A DNA stretch of 64,000 nt from Chryseobacterium artocarpi (lineage in GTDB: Bacteria > Bacteroidota > Bacteroidia > Flavobacteriales > Weeksellaceae), in contig NZ_MAYH01000034.1 of the NCBI RefSeq assembly GCF_001684975.1, positions 558,001-622,000 on the forward strand, given 5' to 3'. The notes under the pieces are model-generated. The model did not search any database. It was not told the DNA's origin and worked only from the letters and a program-made list of their open reading frames with translations. Position 1 is the first letter of the stretch; each line of letters begins with the position of its first letter. A program made the position numbers and the translations under genes. Below are positions 9,279 through 17,843 of the stretch, in pieces.

Positions 9279-10373
9279 TTACCTTCCTTTCAGAAACTTA
9301 TCCGTCAAACGTTTTGTTTCTTTGATATACATCCATTGATCTTTTCCATAATCTTCGTAGATAAAATTGTCTATTTTTTTGGGAATTGCAGGCTCTATCT
9401 GTGTACCTTCATGCCATTCATTAAATGAAGTAATTCCTATAAATTCAGGATTCACTTTAATAGCAGCATCAAACATTTTTTCATAATATTTACCATTATC
9501 CCTGCTTTTAAAATTCGCTTCATTCCATGGTCTGATTCTAGTATCTGAATACCCCGGACCCACGCAAGGAATAAAAATAAGATGATGATCTTTTGCATAT
9601 TGAGCCATATCTTTCCAGTTGGAAGTCGTACTTCCAAACACAAAACCTTCACTGGCAAAGTAAGTGTAGAACCCATCGAATCTTGACTTATCAAAAAACG
9701 CTGAATCATTTTTTTCTACCCATAGCCCGATATACAATGCATCAAGTTTCGTATTACGTACTGTTTTTTCACCATTTTCGGAAAGTAATTTTGACCATTC
9801 TTCCGGAGCTATTTTATAACTGTCATATACATAATACACAGGCTTTCCATCTTTTTTGTAAAATGCCGGATGCTGAGAATATGTTGTAACAAGATAAGAA
9901 AGCTGATCTCTAAGTTCAGTAACCGTTTTATAGAAAGGCTCTATGTGAAAGGCTATTTTCAAATTAAAGCGTTGTGCAATATCCAGATACTGCATCACAC
10001 TTTTATCTGTAAAAGAATCTTTTCCCAACCAGCTTATCACCACAACACCCACTCCTGAATCCTTCATCATCTGCATGTGTTTCTCTATGATCCTTTTGTC
10101 ATTAGAACTATAATTTCCTAATGCCGGATAAAAATTAGCGCCAATATCATCTCCTCCTTTATAATGTCCAAGATTATTCCATTTCGGATTGTTCCAGTGC
10201 GGAATGATTTCATGGTTCCAATGCTGCAGACTTCCATCTGTTTGTAGATTTCCATACCATCCATAATAAAATATCTGAACTTTATCCCTTAAAGCTGTCT
10301 CCTTTTGGGCAAAGGTTTTTGAGAAAGAAAGTGTACATATCAGTATTAACAGAAAGTTCTTTAAATGTTTCAT
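9279..10373 (-). CDS. Secreted GH99-like endo-alpha-mannosidase-type glycosidase
   Basis: The 364-residue protein has a signal peptide (residues 1-22, cleavage near FA/QKE) and then a single (beta/alpha)8-type domain. Family GH99 features are visible: the opening YYGWYGN, the HIEPFY segment with an acidic substrate-contact Glu, and the catalytic motif FNEWHEG with Glu319 and Glu322, three residues apart as in characterised GH99 enzymes, followed by TQIEP. Those enzymes cut inside alpha-mannan or N-glycan chains; the actual substrate here is unknown. There is no SusC/SusD pair or second glycosidase nearby, so it is not in a polysaccharide utilisation locus. It ends 36 bp before lpxB's stop region on the same strand and may follow lpxB in one transcript. 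Confidence 0.82.
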   Translation of the reverse strand: MKHLKNFLLILICTLSFSKTFAQKETALRDKVQIFYYGWYGNLQTDGSLQHWNHEIIPHWNNPKWNNLGHYKGGDDIGANFYPALGNYSSNDKRIIEKHMQMMKDSGVGVVVISWLGKDSFTDKSVMQYLDIAQRFNLKIAFHIEPFYKTVTELRDQLSYLVTTYSQHPAFYKKDGKPVYYVYDSYKIAPEEWSKLLSENGEKTVRNTKLDALYIGLWVEKNDSAFFDKSRFDGFYTYFASEGFVFGSTTSNWKDMAQYAKDHHLIFIPCVGPGYSDTRIRPWNEANFKSRDNGKYYEKMFDAAIKVNPEFIGITSFNEWHEGTQIEPAIPKKIDNFIYEDYGKDQWMYIKETKRLTDKFLKGR

Positions 10374-10408
10374 TTCAATACAGGAATTAAAATTTCAGGG
10401 AAAATTTT

Positions 10409-11512
10409 TCAGACTTTTAAAATAACCTCAGCTGCATGATCACTGGCTCCTTTCCCACCAAGTTTTTCTCTTAAAAGGCTGTAATCATTCAATACCTGTT
10501 CTCTTTTTGCCCCATCAAGAATATGAGTAAGCTCTTGTACAAGATTTTTGGTATTCAGATCACCCTGGATCAGTTCTTTTACTACTTCCCTGTCCATAAT
10601 TAAATTCACTAAAGAAATATAATTGATATTCTTCACCAGTCTTTTGGCAATGGCATAAGAGACAGCGCTTCCACGATAGCAAACGACCTCAGGAATATTT
10701 AATAAAGCGGTTTCCAAAGTAGCGGTTCCGGAAGTCACCAAAGCAGCTTTTGAACATCTCAGTAAATCATAAGTTCTGTTGGAAACAAAATGTACATTGT
10801 CATCCACGTATTTCTGGTAGAATTCTTTGGGAAGACTTGGTGCGCCTGCAATCACAAACTGATAGTCTTTAAAATGTGGTCTTACAGAAAGCATAATTTC
10901 CAGCATTTTCTCCACTTCCTGTTTCCTTGATCCTGGTAAAAGAGCAATGATTTCTTTTTCATTCAATCCGTTTTCCGCCTTGAATGTCTCAATATTTATT
11001 TCCTGTAAATCTGATATAGCATCAAGCAAAGGATGCCCTACGAAATGAGAATGCACCCCATGTTTTCTATAAAAATCTTCTTCAAACGGAAGAATCACCA
11101 TCATCTCATCCACATATTTTTTGATAATTTCAACTCTTCCTTCTTTCCAAGCCCAAAGCTGTGGAGAAATATAGTAAATGACTTTAATTCCCAGTTCTTT
11201 CGCAAACTTGGCAATCCTTAGATTGAATCCCGGATAATCTACCAAGATTAAAACATCCGGTTTATTATTCAGAATATCTTGCTTGCAAAATTTAATATTG
11301 TTTAAAATGGTTCGTAAATTCATCACTACTTCAAGAAATCCCATAAAAGCGAGATCCCGATAATGTTTTACCAAAGTTCCGCCTTGCTTTTCCATAAGAT
11401 CACCGCCCCAAAATCTAAATTCGACATGAGGATCCTTTTGTTTAAGAGCTTTCATTAAATTGCTTCCGTGCAGATCACCAGAAGCTTCACCTGCGATAAT
11501 GTAATATTTCAT
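10409..11512 (-). CDS. lpxB: Lipid-A-disaccharide synthase
   Basis: LpxB joins UDP-diacylglucosamine to lipid X to make the beta-1,6 disaccharide of lipid A at the inner face of the membrane. The 367-residue length fits the family. The opening MKYYIIAGEASGDLHGSNLM is the strongest signature; VDYPGFNLRIAK, ISPQLWAWKEGR, VGHPLLD and LLPGSRKQEVEKML are further conserved GT19 blocks, with the donor site in SGTATLETALL. No other lpx gene is adjacent, and only the GH99-like gene follows. In Flavobacteriia lpxB is often paired with surE; surE is not next to it here. Confidence 0.95.
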   Translation of the reverse strand: MKYYIIAGEASGDLHGSNLMKALKQKDPHVEFRFWGGDLMEKQGGTLVKHYRDLAFMGFLEVVMNLRTILNNIKFCKQDILNNKPDVLILVDYPGFNLRIAKFAKELGIKVIYYISPQLWAWKEGRVEIIKKYVDEMMVILPFEEDFYRKHGVHSHFVGHPLLDAISDLQEINIETFKAENGLNEKEIIALLPGSRKQEVEKMLEIMLSVRPHFKDYQFVIAGAPSLPKEFYQKYVDDNVHFVSNRTYDLLRCSKAALVTSGTATLETALLNIPEVVCYRGSAVSYAIAKRLVKNINYISLVNLIMDREVVKELIQGDLNTKNLVQELTHILDGAKREQVLNDYSLLREKLGGKGASDHAAEVILKV

Positions 11513-11624
11513 TTCTTCCGAAATCTTTATTATTGTTTAAACAGCCACCTGAAACGTTACTGAATCATGGGTGGTTTCTATGGTAAGGATAGAGAACAAA
11601 TTAATATATATTGATCTTAATTCG

Positions 11625-11632
11625 TAAATTTG
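11625..11632 (+). promoter_or_regulatory. putative -7 box of the DUF2480 gene
   Basis: TAAATTTG matches TAnnTTTG, 19 bp upstream of the chosen ATG. The only TTG upstream (11611-11613) is too close for a normal -33, so the call rests on one box. Confidence 0.4.
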
Positions 11633-11651
11633 TTCAAAGATAATGATAAAA

Positions 11652-12161
11652 ATGTCAGAAGAATTTGAAATCAGAAATAAAGTTGCGGAAAGCGGTCTTA
11701 TAAATTTTGACCTTACGACTCTGCTTCCAAAAGGCTTGAGAAAAGGTATTGACCTTAAAGATTTTCTTTTCCAGGAAATGATCCTAAAGGAAAAAGATTT
11801 CCGTGAAAAAGTAGAAGCCATCAATGTTGAAGACTACAAAGATTCCTATATCTATATTTACAATTCTGTAGATACAATTATTCCACTTTGGGCTTATTTT
11901 GTACTGACAGCAAAGCTTACTGATGTTGCTAAAAAGATTGTATTCGGAAATCGTGAAGATCTGGAAGTTATCCTGATGCATAATGCAATCCAAACTTATG
12001 ACTTTGAGGACATGAGGGGAAAAAGAGTTTTGGTAAAAGGCTGTTCGGATAAAGAGATTCCTGAAAACGCTTATATAGAATTGGTAGAACAATTAAAACC
12101 TCTTGTAAAATCTCTGATGTTTGGAGAAGCTTGTTCTAACGTCCCTATTATAAAGAATTAA
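11652..12161 (+). CDS. DUF2480 family protein
   Basis: The protein is 169 residues from ATG 11652; the frame also has an ATG three codons upstream, but MSEEFEIRNKVAESGL is the start typical of the family. It is soluble, acidic and mixed alpha/beta, with no signal peptide or membrane segment. Conserved family blocks are visible as LINFDLTTLLP, DLKDFLFQEMILKEKDFRE and the C-terminal LMFGEACSNVPIIK, which contains a Cys. DUF2480 is confined mainly to Bacteroidota and has no known function. It is transcribed away from lpxB from its own promoter. Confidence 0.85.
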   Translation: MSEEFEIRNKVAESGLINFDLTTLLPKGLRKGIDLKDFLFQEMILKEKDFREKVEAINVEDYKDSYIYIYNSVDTIIPLWAYFVLTAKLTDVAKKIVFGNREDLEVILMHNAIQTYDFEDMRGKRVLVKGCSDKEIPENAYIELVEQLKPLVKSLMFGEACSNVPIIKN

Positions 12162-12221
12162 GATAAAATATACTCAGGAGTAAGGTTGAAAACTTTAACA
12201 ATAATTATGAACCTGAAATAT

Positions 12222-12250
12222 TTTGTCAGGCATATTTTTTGATAACTTTG
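12222..12250 (+). promoter_or_regulatory. promoter of the DUF937 gene
   Basis: TTTG at 12222-12225 and TAACTTTG at 12243-12250 are 17 bases apart, a full match to the Bacteroidota sigma-A pattern. The expected transcript starts about 20 bases before ATG 12277, which supports that start over the longer frame beginning at 12223. Confidence 0.65.
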
Positions 12251-12276
12251 ATTCAATTAATATTAGAATAAACACA

Positions 12277-12933
12277 ATGAGCTTAATCGACCTACTTACA
12301 GGGAACACAAGCAACCAAGTTGCTGAACAGGCTGAAAACAAATTTGGAATCAGTAGAAATCAAGTCATTGCCTTATTGGCAGTAGCTACTCCTCTTATCA
12401 TTTCTTACCTTAGAAATAAATCTCAGGATGCAAAAGAAGCAGAAGCTTTGAACAGTGCATTAGATAAAGATCACAACGGAAGTATCCTGAACGATCCTTC
12501 ACAAATCGAAGCCAGACAAGCTGAAGGCGGATCTATTCTTGATCATATTTTTGGTGGACAAAAAAGTTCTGTTGAGAACCAATTATCACAAAATACAGGA
12601 ATTTCAATCGATAAAATTGGTCCTATTCTGGCAATGTTAGCCCCAGTGGTAATGGGATATATCGGACAACAGAAACAACAAAGTAATGTAGGAGCAGGTG
12701 GTTTAGGAGATCTTTTAGGAGGAATTCTTGGAAATGCATCTAATCAGGCTCAGACTCAGCAGTCAAATCCTTTGAATGATATTTTAGGAAGCGTTTTAGG
12801 TGGTGGACAATCTCAGGCATCAGGCGGAAATCCTTTAAATGACATATTAGGAAGTGTACTTGGTGGTGGCGGAAACCAACAACAGCAAGGAGGCGGATTA
12901 GGAAGCATCCTTGGAAATATTTTTGGAAAATAA
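12277..12933 (+). CDS. DUF937 family protein with Gly/Asn/Gln-rich repeat tail
   Basis: The 218-residue protein starts at ATG 12277 (MSLIDLLTGN). The N-terminal two thirds are the DUF937 helical domain: two similar halves, each with a FGIS/TGIS turn and an LLAVATP or ILAMLAPVVMGYI helix. The C-terminal third is low complexity, rich in Gly, Asn, Gln and Leu, and contains two near-identical copies of NPLNDILGSVLGGG (starting at residues 164 and 185) plus weaker LGSILGNIFGK. No signal peptide is seen. The fold is related to YidB-type proteins of unknown function. Confidence 0.75.
   Translation: MSLIDLLTGNTSNQVAEQAENKFGISRNQVIALLAVATPLIISYLRNKSQDAKEAEALNSALDKDHNGSILNDPSQIEARQAEGGSILDHIFGGQKSSVENQLSQNTGISIDKIGPILAMLAPVVMGYIGQQKQQSNVGAGGLGDLLGGILGNASNQAQTQQSNPLNDILGSVLGGGQSQASGGNPLNDILGSVLGGGGNQQQQGGGLGSILGNIFGK
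12766..12871 (+). repeat. two-copy in-gene tandem repeat of about 43 bp
   Basis: Copies begin at 12766 and 12829, each encoding NPLNDILGSVLGGG, separated by Gln/Ser-rich codons. The copies differ mainly at third codon positions, so the duplication is not very recent. Confidence 0.7.
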
Positions 12934-12951
12934 TTAGTTTAATTTTTTATA

Positions 12952-12987
12952 AAAAAAAGACCGAAGAGTATTTCTTTGGTCTTTTTT
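12952..12987. terminator. bidirectional terminator between the DUF937 gene and bTHX
   Basis: GACCGAAGA / TCTTTGGTC flanked by A-runs and T-runs on both sides serves the plus-strand DUF937 gene and the convergent bTHX gene. Confidence 0.8.
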
Positions 12988-12994
12988 ATTGATC

Positions 12995-13114
12995 TTACTT
13001 TTTAGATTTTTCTTCTGCTGCTACAAAAGACTTTGAAGCTTTTTTAGGTCTTCTTTTTCCATAGCTTCCGGAATTAATCTTACCTCTTCTTGATTTTTTG
13101 TCTCCTTTTCCCAT
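12995..13114 (-). CDS. Small ribosomal subunit protein bTHX
   Basis: A 39-residue frame from ATG 13112-13114 to a stop at 12995-12997. The sequence begins MGKGDKKSRRGKI and is packed with Lys and Arg; this start and length match the bTHX (30S protein Thx) family of Bacteroidota and Thermus, which sits in a cavity at the head of 16S rRNA and stabilises the 30S subunit. A terminator follows directly. It is too short for most gene callers. Recognition rests on the N-terminal motif and composition. Confidence 0.85.
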   Translation of the reverse strand: MGKGDKKSRRGKINSGSYGKRRPKKASKSFVAAEEKSKK

Positions 13115-13230
13115 AGTAATAAGTATTTGTTGTTACTACGAATTTAGGAAATACACCATTAAAACACAACGAATTAAGCTGTTAAAGTTTTATAAATGTA
13201 CGTTGAAAGCAAAAAGCTATAGACTGGAAA

Positions 13231-14625
13231 TTATACCTGAACAGTTTTCCACTTTCCTTTTTTAAACAGAATAAAAGCAATTACAGTAATCAAAGTCTCT
13301 GCTGCCGGAATCGAAATAAAAACACCTTTTGGTCCCATTTCCAGATATTTCGAAAGAAAATACGCCAAAGGAATCTGAAATAACCAGAATCCGAAAAGAT
13401 TCACCCAGGTAGGCGTCCATGTATCTCCTGCTCCATTGAATGCATTGATCATGACCATTCCTATTCCATAAAAAATAAACCCTACACTCATAATATGCAG
13501 TGCATTTTTAGCAAAGTCCTTGATCTCCGTTTCCTGAGTAAAGAAACTTACCAGGAAATCACCTAAGACCAGAAATATTAAACTCACGATCAACATGAAG
13601 ATTACATTATACTTTACAGTCTTCATTACAGATTGTTCTGCTCTTACCATTTCATTGGCTCCCATATTCTGTCCTACCAATGTAGAAGCCGCATTACTCA
13701 ATCCCCAGGCAGGAAGCATAAAGAACATCATTAACCGTAATGCTGTCTGATAACCTGCAGAAGCATTTTCCCCTCCTGTAGTCGCTACTAATTCTGCCAG
13801 AAAAATCCAGCTGCATGAAGCAATGACAAACTGAAAAATCCCAGGGGTTGCAATTTTTACAATGGATTTTATCAGCTCAAAATGAGGTTTAAAATAAGTC
13901 ATCCTGATACGGATAAGAGTATCTGCCACTAAAAGATGATACAATTGATACACAACCCCGATACTTCGTCCTATCGTTGTCGCCAATGCAGCTCCCGTAA
14001 GCCCCATTGCCGGAACTGGTCCTAAACCTTTGATCAAAATTGGACAAAGGATAATGTTTGCAATATTGGCAATCCATAAACTTTTCATCGCTATCATTGC
14101 ATTTCCGGCACCTCTGAAAATTCCGTTAATAAGAAACAACAGCATAATAATAGTGCTGCTTCCCATCATAATTCTTGTAAAATCTTTTCCATAGGCTGCG
14201 GCTTCAGGCTTTGATCCCATAAGAATTAAAATTTCTTCAGCATAAACAACTCCAAAGACACTCAGAATAAAAGTGATGATAAATGAAACCAATAGAACCT
14301 GTGCCGCACTTCTGGAAGCCTGTTCCGGATTTTTCTCACCAATTCTTCGAGCCACAAGAGCAGTAGCTGCCATGCTCATTCCAATTGCAATGGAATACAT
14401 AATGGAAAGTACAGATTCTGTAAGTCCCACGGTCTGAATTGCAAATCCACTTTCTTTTAAATGACCTACAAAATATAGATCTACCAGAGCAAATACGGAC
14501 TCCATAGCCATTTCCAGCATCATTGGTATCGCAAGAAGCAGAACAGCACTTCTGATATTTACTTTCGTAAAGTCAGTTTCTTCACCACTGAAAGCTTTTT
14601 TAATGAAGTCAATATATTTTGTCAT
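13231..14625 (-). CDS. MATE-family multidrug/sodium or proton antiporter
   Basis: This 464-residue inner-membrane protein has twelve predicted helices in two related halves. The first half has the motif MLEMAMESVFALVDLYFVG typical of MATE transporters, and the second half repeats the pattern. Such proteins expel cationic drugs, dyes or metabolites using a Na+ or H+ gradient. The start is ATG 14623-14625; the frame extends three codons to a TTG. No regulator is adjacent. The perfect palindrome CCAATT-AAA-AATTGG (14665-14679) lies just upstream. The substrate cannot be inferred; the closest named relatives are of the NorM/DinF type. Confidence 0.9.
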   Translation of the reverse strand: MTKYIDFIKKAFSGEETDFTKVNIRSAVLLLAIPMMLEMAMESVFALVDLYFVGHLKESGFAIQTVGLTESVLSIMYSIAIGMSMAATALVARRIGEKNPEQASRSAAQVLLVSFIITFILSVFGVVYAEEILILMGSKPEAAAYGKDFTRIMMGSSTIIMLLFLINGIFRGAGNAMIAMKSLWIANIANIILCPILIKGLGPVPAMGLTGAALATTIGRSIGVVYQLYHLLVADTLIRIRMTYFKPHFELIKSIVKIATPGIFQFVIASCSWIFLAELVATTGGENASAGYQTALRLMMFFMLPAWGLSNAASTLVGQNMGANEMVRAEQSVMKTVKYNVIFMLIVSLIFLVLGDFLVSFFTQETEIKDFAKNALHIMSVGFIFYGIGMVMINAFNGAGDTWTPTWVNLFGFWLFQIPLAYFLSKYLEMGPKGVFISIPAAETLITVIAFILFKKGKWKTVQV

Positions 14626-14645
14626 GATTTTCAATTTTCGTTTAA

Positions 14646-14679
14646 CAAAAGTATTGATTCAAAACCAATTAAAAATTGG
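14646..14679 (-). promoter_or_regulatory. putative MATE promoter with overlapping palindrome
   Basis: The minus strand has TACTTTTG (14646-14653), a TAnnTTTG match 21 bp upstream of the start. The palindrome CCAATT-AAA-AATTGG at 14665-14679 covers the spacer and -33 zone, where a repressor could act. No cognate regulator is next to the gene. Confidence 0.4.
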
Positions 14680-14864
14680 CATATGAAAAGTTTTAAAAAG
14701 AAATCTGACAAGTAATTGAAATGGGTAAACTTTAGAATTAAAACCGTTCAATATGCTCATTCTAATCTTCCATATTTTGATATATTTTGTAAACTATTTA
14801 TATAATTCTTAAATTAAAATCCCAATTATTGATGATAACTTATCAATTGATCATAAAAATTAAT

Positions 14865-14872
14865 TAGATTTG
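14865..14872 (+). promoter_or_regulatory. putative -7 box of the ankyrin-type gene
   Basis: TAGATTTG matches TAnnTTTG and lies 23 bp upstream of ATG 14896. A TTG at 14847-14849 gives a 15-base spacer, slightly short of the usual 17-23. Confidence 0.45.
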
Positions 14873-14895
14873 TATATTCTAAAAAAATAATTCTT

Positions 14896-15255
14896 ATGAA
14901 AAAAATAACCTCTACAATTTTTCTGTTTGGAATTTTAGCATCTGCCAATATGCTTTCTGCTCAAATTATGACACAGGAGAAAATGAAAGCTATCCATACT
15001 GATGATGTAGCAATATTTAAAAAACATTTTGCACCAGGGGATTATAACAAATGTTTCGCCGTAGGATCAGCATCATATTCACCACTAGGATTCAGTGCTT
15101 CTGCGGGGAAAAATAATATTATAAAGTTTCTTTTAGACAACAAAGCACAGGTTAATAAAAAATGTCAAAACATGACCCCTTTTGAAATTGCGGAAAGCGG
15201 AAAAAATCAAAAGACGAAAGATTTATTACTTTCAAGAGGTGGTAACAGAGACTAA
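14896..15255 (+). CDS. Exported ankyrin-repeat-type small protein
   Basis: This 119-residue protein has a signal peptide (residues 1-22, cleavage near SA/QIM). The mature part carries about two ankyrin-like units: YSPLGFSASAGKNNIIKFLL and NMTPFEIAESGKNQKTKDLL, which keep the TPL/TPF turn and helix pair. It has two Cys (in NKCFAV and KKCQNM) that could form a disulfide in the periplasm. It has its own promoter and terminator. A protein-binding role is likely; the partner is unknown. Confidence 0.72.
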   Translation: MKKITSTIFLFGILASANMLSAQIMTQEKMKAIHTDDVAIFKKHFAPGDYNKCFAVGSASYSPLGFSASAGKNNIIKFLLDNKAQVNKKCQNMTPFEIAESGKNQKTKDLLLSRGGNRD

Positions 15256-15277
15256 AAAGATCTAAAAACAATATTCA

Positions 15278-15304
15278 AACTTCCGAAAGGAAGTTTTTTT
15301 TATT
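15278..15304 (+). terminator. terminator of the ankyrin-type gene
   Basis: AACTTCC-GAAA-GGAAGTT is followed by a run of T. It begins 22 bp beyond the stop codon. Confidence 0.85.
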
Positions 15305-15324
15305 TATAAAACCTGCAAAAATCT

Positions 15325-15366
15325 TATCTTTGCAAACGAAAAATTCAAGGTTCGGAAAAGAACCTT
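15325..15366 (+). promoter_or_regulatory. aspS -7 box and leader hairpin
   Basis: TATCTTTG (15325-15332) is a canonical -7 box; no -33 TTTG is seen. Just downstream, AAGGTTC-GGAAAA-GAACCTT (15347-15366) forms a 7-bp hairpin inside the predicted leader, ending 26 bp before the aspS ATG. It has no T-run, so it is not a terminator. Confidence 0.5.
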
Positions 15367-15392
15367 AAACATTGAACTTTAAACAAATAATT

Positions 15393-17147
15393 ATGTTTCG
15401 ATCACACACAAACGGAGAGCTTTCTCTAAAGAATCTGAATGAAGAAGTTACACTATCAGGATGGGTACAGACTATCCGTGATAAAGGATTTATGATTTGG
15501 GTAGATCTTCGAGATCGTTACGGAATTACCCAGCTGGTATTTGACCAGGAGCGTTCTTCAGCACAATTGATGGAAGAAGCTAAAAAACTAGGTCGTGAAT
15601 TTGTAATTCAGGCTACCGGAAAAGTAATTGAGAGAGTAAGTAAAAATCCTAATATTCCTACAGGAGAAATTGAAATTTTAGTTGAAAAGCTAACCATCCT
15701 GAATGATTCTCAGCTTCCCCCTTTCACAATTGAAGATGAAACGGATGGTGGTGAGGAATTAAGAATGAAATATCGTTACCTGGATATCAGAAGAAATCCG
15801 GTAAAAGATAAATTGATTTTCCGTCATAAAATGGCTCAGAAGGTAAGAAATTACTTATCTGATGAAGGTTTTATTGAAGTGGAAACTCCTGTTTTAATTA
15901 AATCTACACCTGAAGGAGCAAGAGACTTTGTGGTTCCAAGCAGAATGAACCCAGGGCAGTTTTATGCATTGCCACAGTCTCCACAGACTTTCAAACAGCT
16001 TTTGATGGTGGGTGGAATGGATAAATATTTCCAGATTGTAAAATGTTTCCGTGATGAGGATTTAAGAGCAGACAGACAGCCTGAATTTACACAAATCGAC
16101 TGTGAGATGGCGTTTGTAGAGCAGGAAGATGTAATGAATGTTTTCGAAGGAATGACTAAAACTCTTATTAAAGATATTACAGGTCAGGAATTCGGAGCTT
16201 TCCCAAGAATGACTTTCGCTGATGCGATGAGAAAATACGGAAACGACAAACCGGACATCCGTTTCGGAATGGAATTCGTAGAGCTTAACGAATTGGTAAA
16301 AGGAAAAGACTTTAAAATATTTGATGAAGCAGAATTAGTTGTCGGAATTAATGTAGAAGGATGTGCAGATTACACAAGAAAACAAATCGACGAGCTTGTG
16401 GATTGGGTGAAACGTCCGCAGATTGGAGCTTCAGGAATGGTTTGGGCTAAATTCCAGAATGACGGAGTGAAAACCTCATCAGTTAACAAATTCTATAACG
16501 AAGAAGATTTAGCGAAGATTATTGAAAAATTCGGAGCAAAAGAAGGAGACTTAATGTTGATTCTTTCCGGAAACGAAAATAAAGTAAGAGCTCAGCTTTC
16601 TGCTTTAAGAATGGAGCTTGGAAACCGTTTAGGATTAAGAAAAGGAAACGAATTTGCACCACTTTGGGTTGTTGATTTCCCTCTATTGGAATGGGATGAA
16701 GATACTCAAAGATACCACGCAATGCACCACCCTTTCACCTCTCCAAAAACTGAAGATATTCACTTATTGGAAACCGATCCGGGTAAAGCGAGAGCTAACG
16801 CTTATGATATGGTATTGAACGGAAACGAAATCGGAGGTGGATCTATCAGAATTTTTGACAAAGATCTTCAATCCAAAATGTTTGATTTATTAGGTTTCAC
16901 AAAAGAAGAGGCAGAGGCTCAGTTTGGATTCTTAATGAATGCGTTCAAGTACGGTGCACCACCACACGGTGGTTTAGCATTCGGATTTGACCGTTTAGTG
17001 GCTATTCTTGATGGAAATGAAGTGATCAGAGATTATATTGCATTCCCTAAGAACAATTCCGGACGTGATGTGATGATTGATGCTCCGGCTTCCATTGCTG
17101 ATGCACAGCTCGATGAATTAGAGTTAAAATTAAATTTAAAAGCATAA
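15393..17147 (+). CDS. aspS: Aspartyl-tRNA synthetase
   Basis: Class II synthetase that charges tRNA-Asp. The 584-residue protein starts at ATG 15393 ([11 protein letters not shown]); an upstream TTG would add seven unrelated residues. The OB-fold anticodon-binding domain comes first ([19 protein letters not shown]), then class II motif 2 ([17 protein letters not shown], about residue 220) and motif 3 ([13 protein letters not shown], about 527), with the bacterial GAD insertion domain between them. I did not test whether it is discriminating or also charges Asn. A terminator follows within 30 bp, so it is monocistronic. Confidence 0.95.
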   Translation: MFRSHTNGELSLKNLNEEVTLSGWVQTIRDKGFMIWVDLRDRYGITQLVFDQERSSAQLMEEAKKLGREFVIQATGKVIERVSKNPNIPTGEIEILVEKLTILNDSQLPPFTIEDETDGGEELRMKYRYLDIRRNPVKDKLIFRHKMAQKVRNYLSDEGFIEVETPVLIKSTPEGARDFVVPSRMNPGQFYALPQSPQTFKQLLMVGGMDKYFQIVKCFRDEDLRADRQPEFTQIDCEMAFVEQEDVMNVFEGMTKTLIKDITGQEFGAFPRMTFADAMRKYGNDKPDIRFGMEFVELNELVKGKDFKIFDEAELVVGINVEGCADYTRKQIDELVDWVKRPQIGASGMVWAKFQNDGVKTSSVNKFYNEEDLAKIIEKFGAKEGDLMLILSGNENKVRAQLSALRMELGNRLGLRKGNEFAPLWVVDFPLLEWDEDTQRYHAMHHPFTSPKTEDIHLLETDPGKARANAYDMVLNGNEIGGGSIRIFDKDLQSKMFDLLGFTKEEAEAQFGFLMNAFKYGAPPHGGLAFGFDRLVAILDGNEVIRDYIAFPKNNSGRDVMIDAPASIADAQLDELELKLNLKA

Positions 17148-17151
17148 ATTT

Positions 17152-17180
17152 AAAGCGGGGTATTTACTCCGCTTTTTTAT
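17152..17180 (+). terminator. terminator of aspS
   Basis: AAAGCGGGG / CTCCGCTTT around TATTTA, followed by T-run, just after the aspS stop. Confidence 0.8.
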
Positions 17181-17207
17181 ATCTAAACTAATAAACAAAA
17201 CATAACC

Positions 17208-17750
17208 ATGAACGAAGAGGTACTTACGTACAACACCCCTAATTCCGAAAAAATTTTAAGGAAAATCCATTATTACGAATTTACAAGAGCTTGGAAAAAG
17301 AATCTGAATAAGAATAAAAAGAACCTCATGTGGGGAATCATTTATATTTTATTGGCAGCTTATATGCTATTTTATAAAAAGTATTTCGGATTATTTTTCT
17401 TAGGTTTTGGATTATTTTATATTTTCTCTTATATCAATTATATCGTTGTTTATCAAAAGCGTAAAAAAGAGTTCAATGAATCGCTCAACAAGGAAATTGA
17501 AGAATTTAATTTAAATCCTAAAGATGTTATATGGGAATTTACACCAGAGTACTTTAAATTCTTAAATTATAAATCTGAATTTAAATTTAATTGGGATTCT
17601 ATTACTTATTCAATTCTAGACAATCAGTTTATATATATAACAGCCATGCCTTCGTTACACTTTATTCTAGATAAGGCAAACATTGATGATAATAATTATA
17701 ATAAAACTATAGCGTATCTTAATAACAAATCAAAGGCAAAAGAGCTTTAA
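17208..17750 (+). CDS. YcxB-like membrane protein
   Basis: This 180-residue protein has two closely spaced transmembrane helices (about 41-58 and 60-80), a Lys-rich linker (VVYQKRKKEF), and a C-terminal beta-rich domain with FTPEYFKFLNYKSEFKFNWDSI, which resembles the YcxB-like C-terminal domain. The N-terminus (MNEEVLTYNTPNSE) is soluble. Base composition is a little more AT-rich than the neighbouring aspS. Function is unknown. It lies between two terminators and is therefore probably transcribed alone, although no promoter box was recognised. Confidence 0.65.
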   Translation: MNEEVLTYNTPNSEKILRKIHYYEFTRAWKKNLNKNKKNLMWGIIYILLAAYMLFYKKYFGLFFLGFGLFYIFSYINYIVVYQKRKKEFNESLNKEIEEFNLNPKDVIWEFTPEYFKFLNYKSEFKFNWDSITYSILDNQFIYITAMPSLHFILDKANIDDNNYNKTIAYLNNKSKAKEL

Positions 17751-17780
17751 GTTCAGTTTTTATTAATTACAATACAAATT

Positions 17781-17811
17781 AAAAAAGCGAGGAATTTACC
17801 TCGCTTTTTTA
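17781..17811. terminator. bidirectional terminator between the YcxB-like gene and purA
   Basis: AAAAAAGCGAGG-AATTTA-CCTCGCTTTTTT is symmetric with A and T runs on both sides, serving two convergent genes. Confidence 0.9.
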
Positions 17812-17843
17812 ATTTATTCTCAATTTTAATATTAACAAAAAGA

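Noticed and set aside
15301..15392. A T-box or other tRNA-sensing riboswitch before aspS
   Set aside because: T-boxes are essentially a Gram-positive device and the leader lacks the specifier loop and T-box sequence; only a short hairpin is seen.
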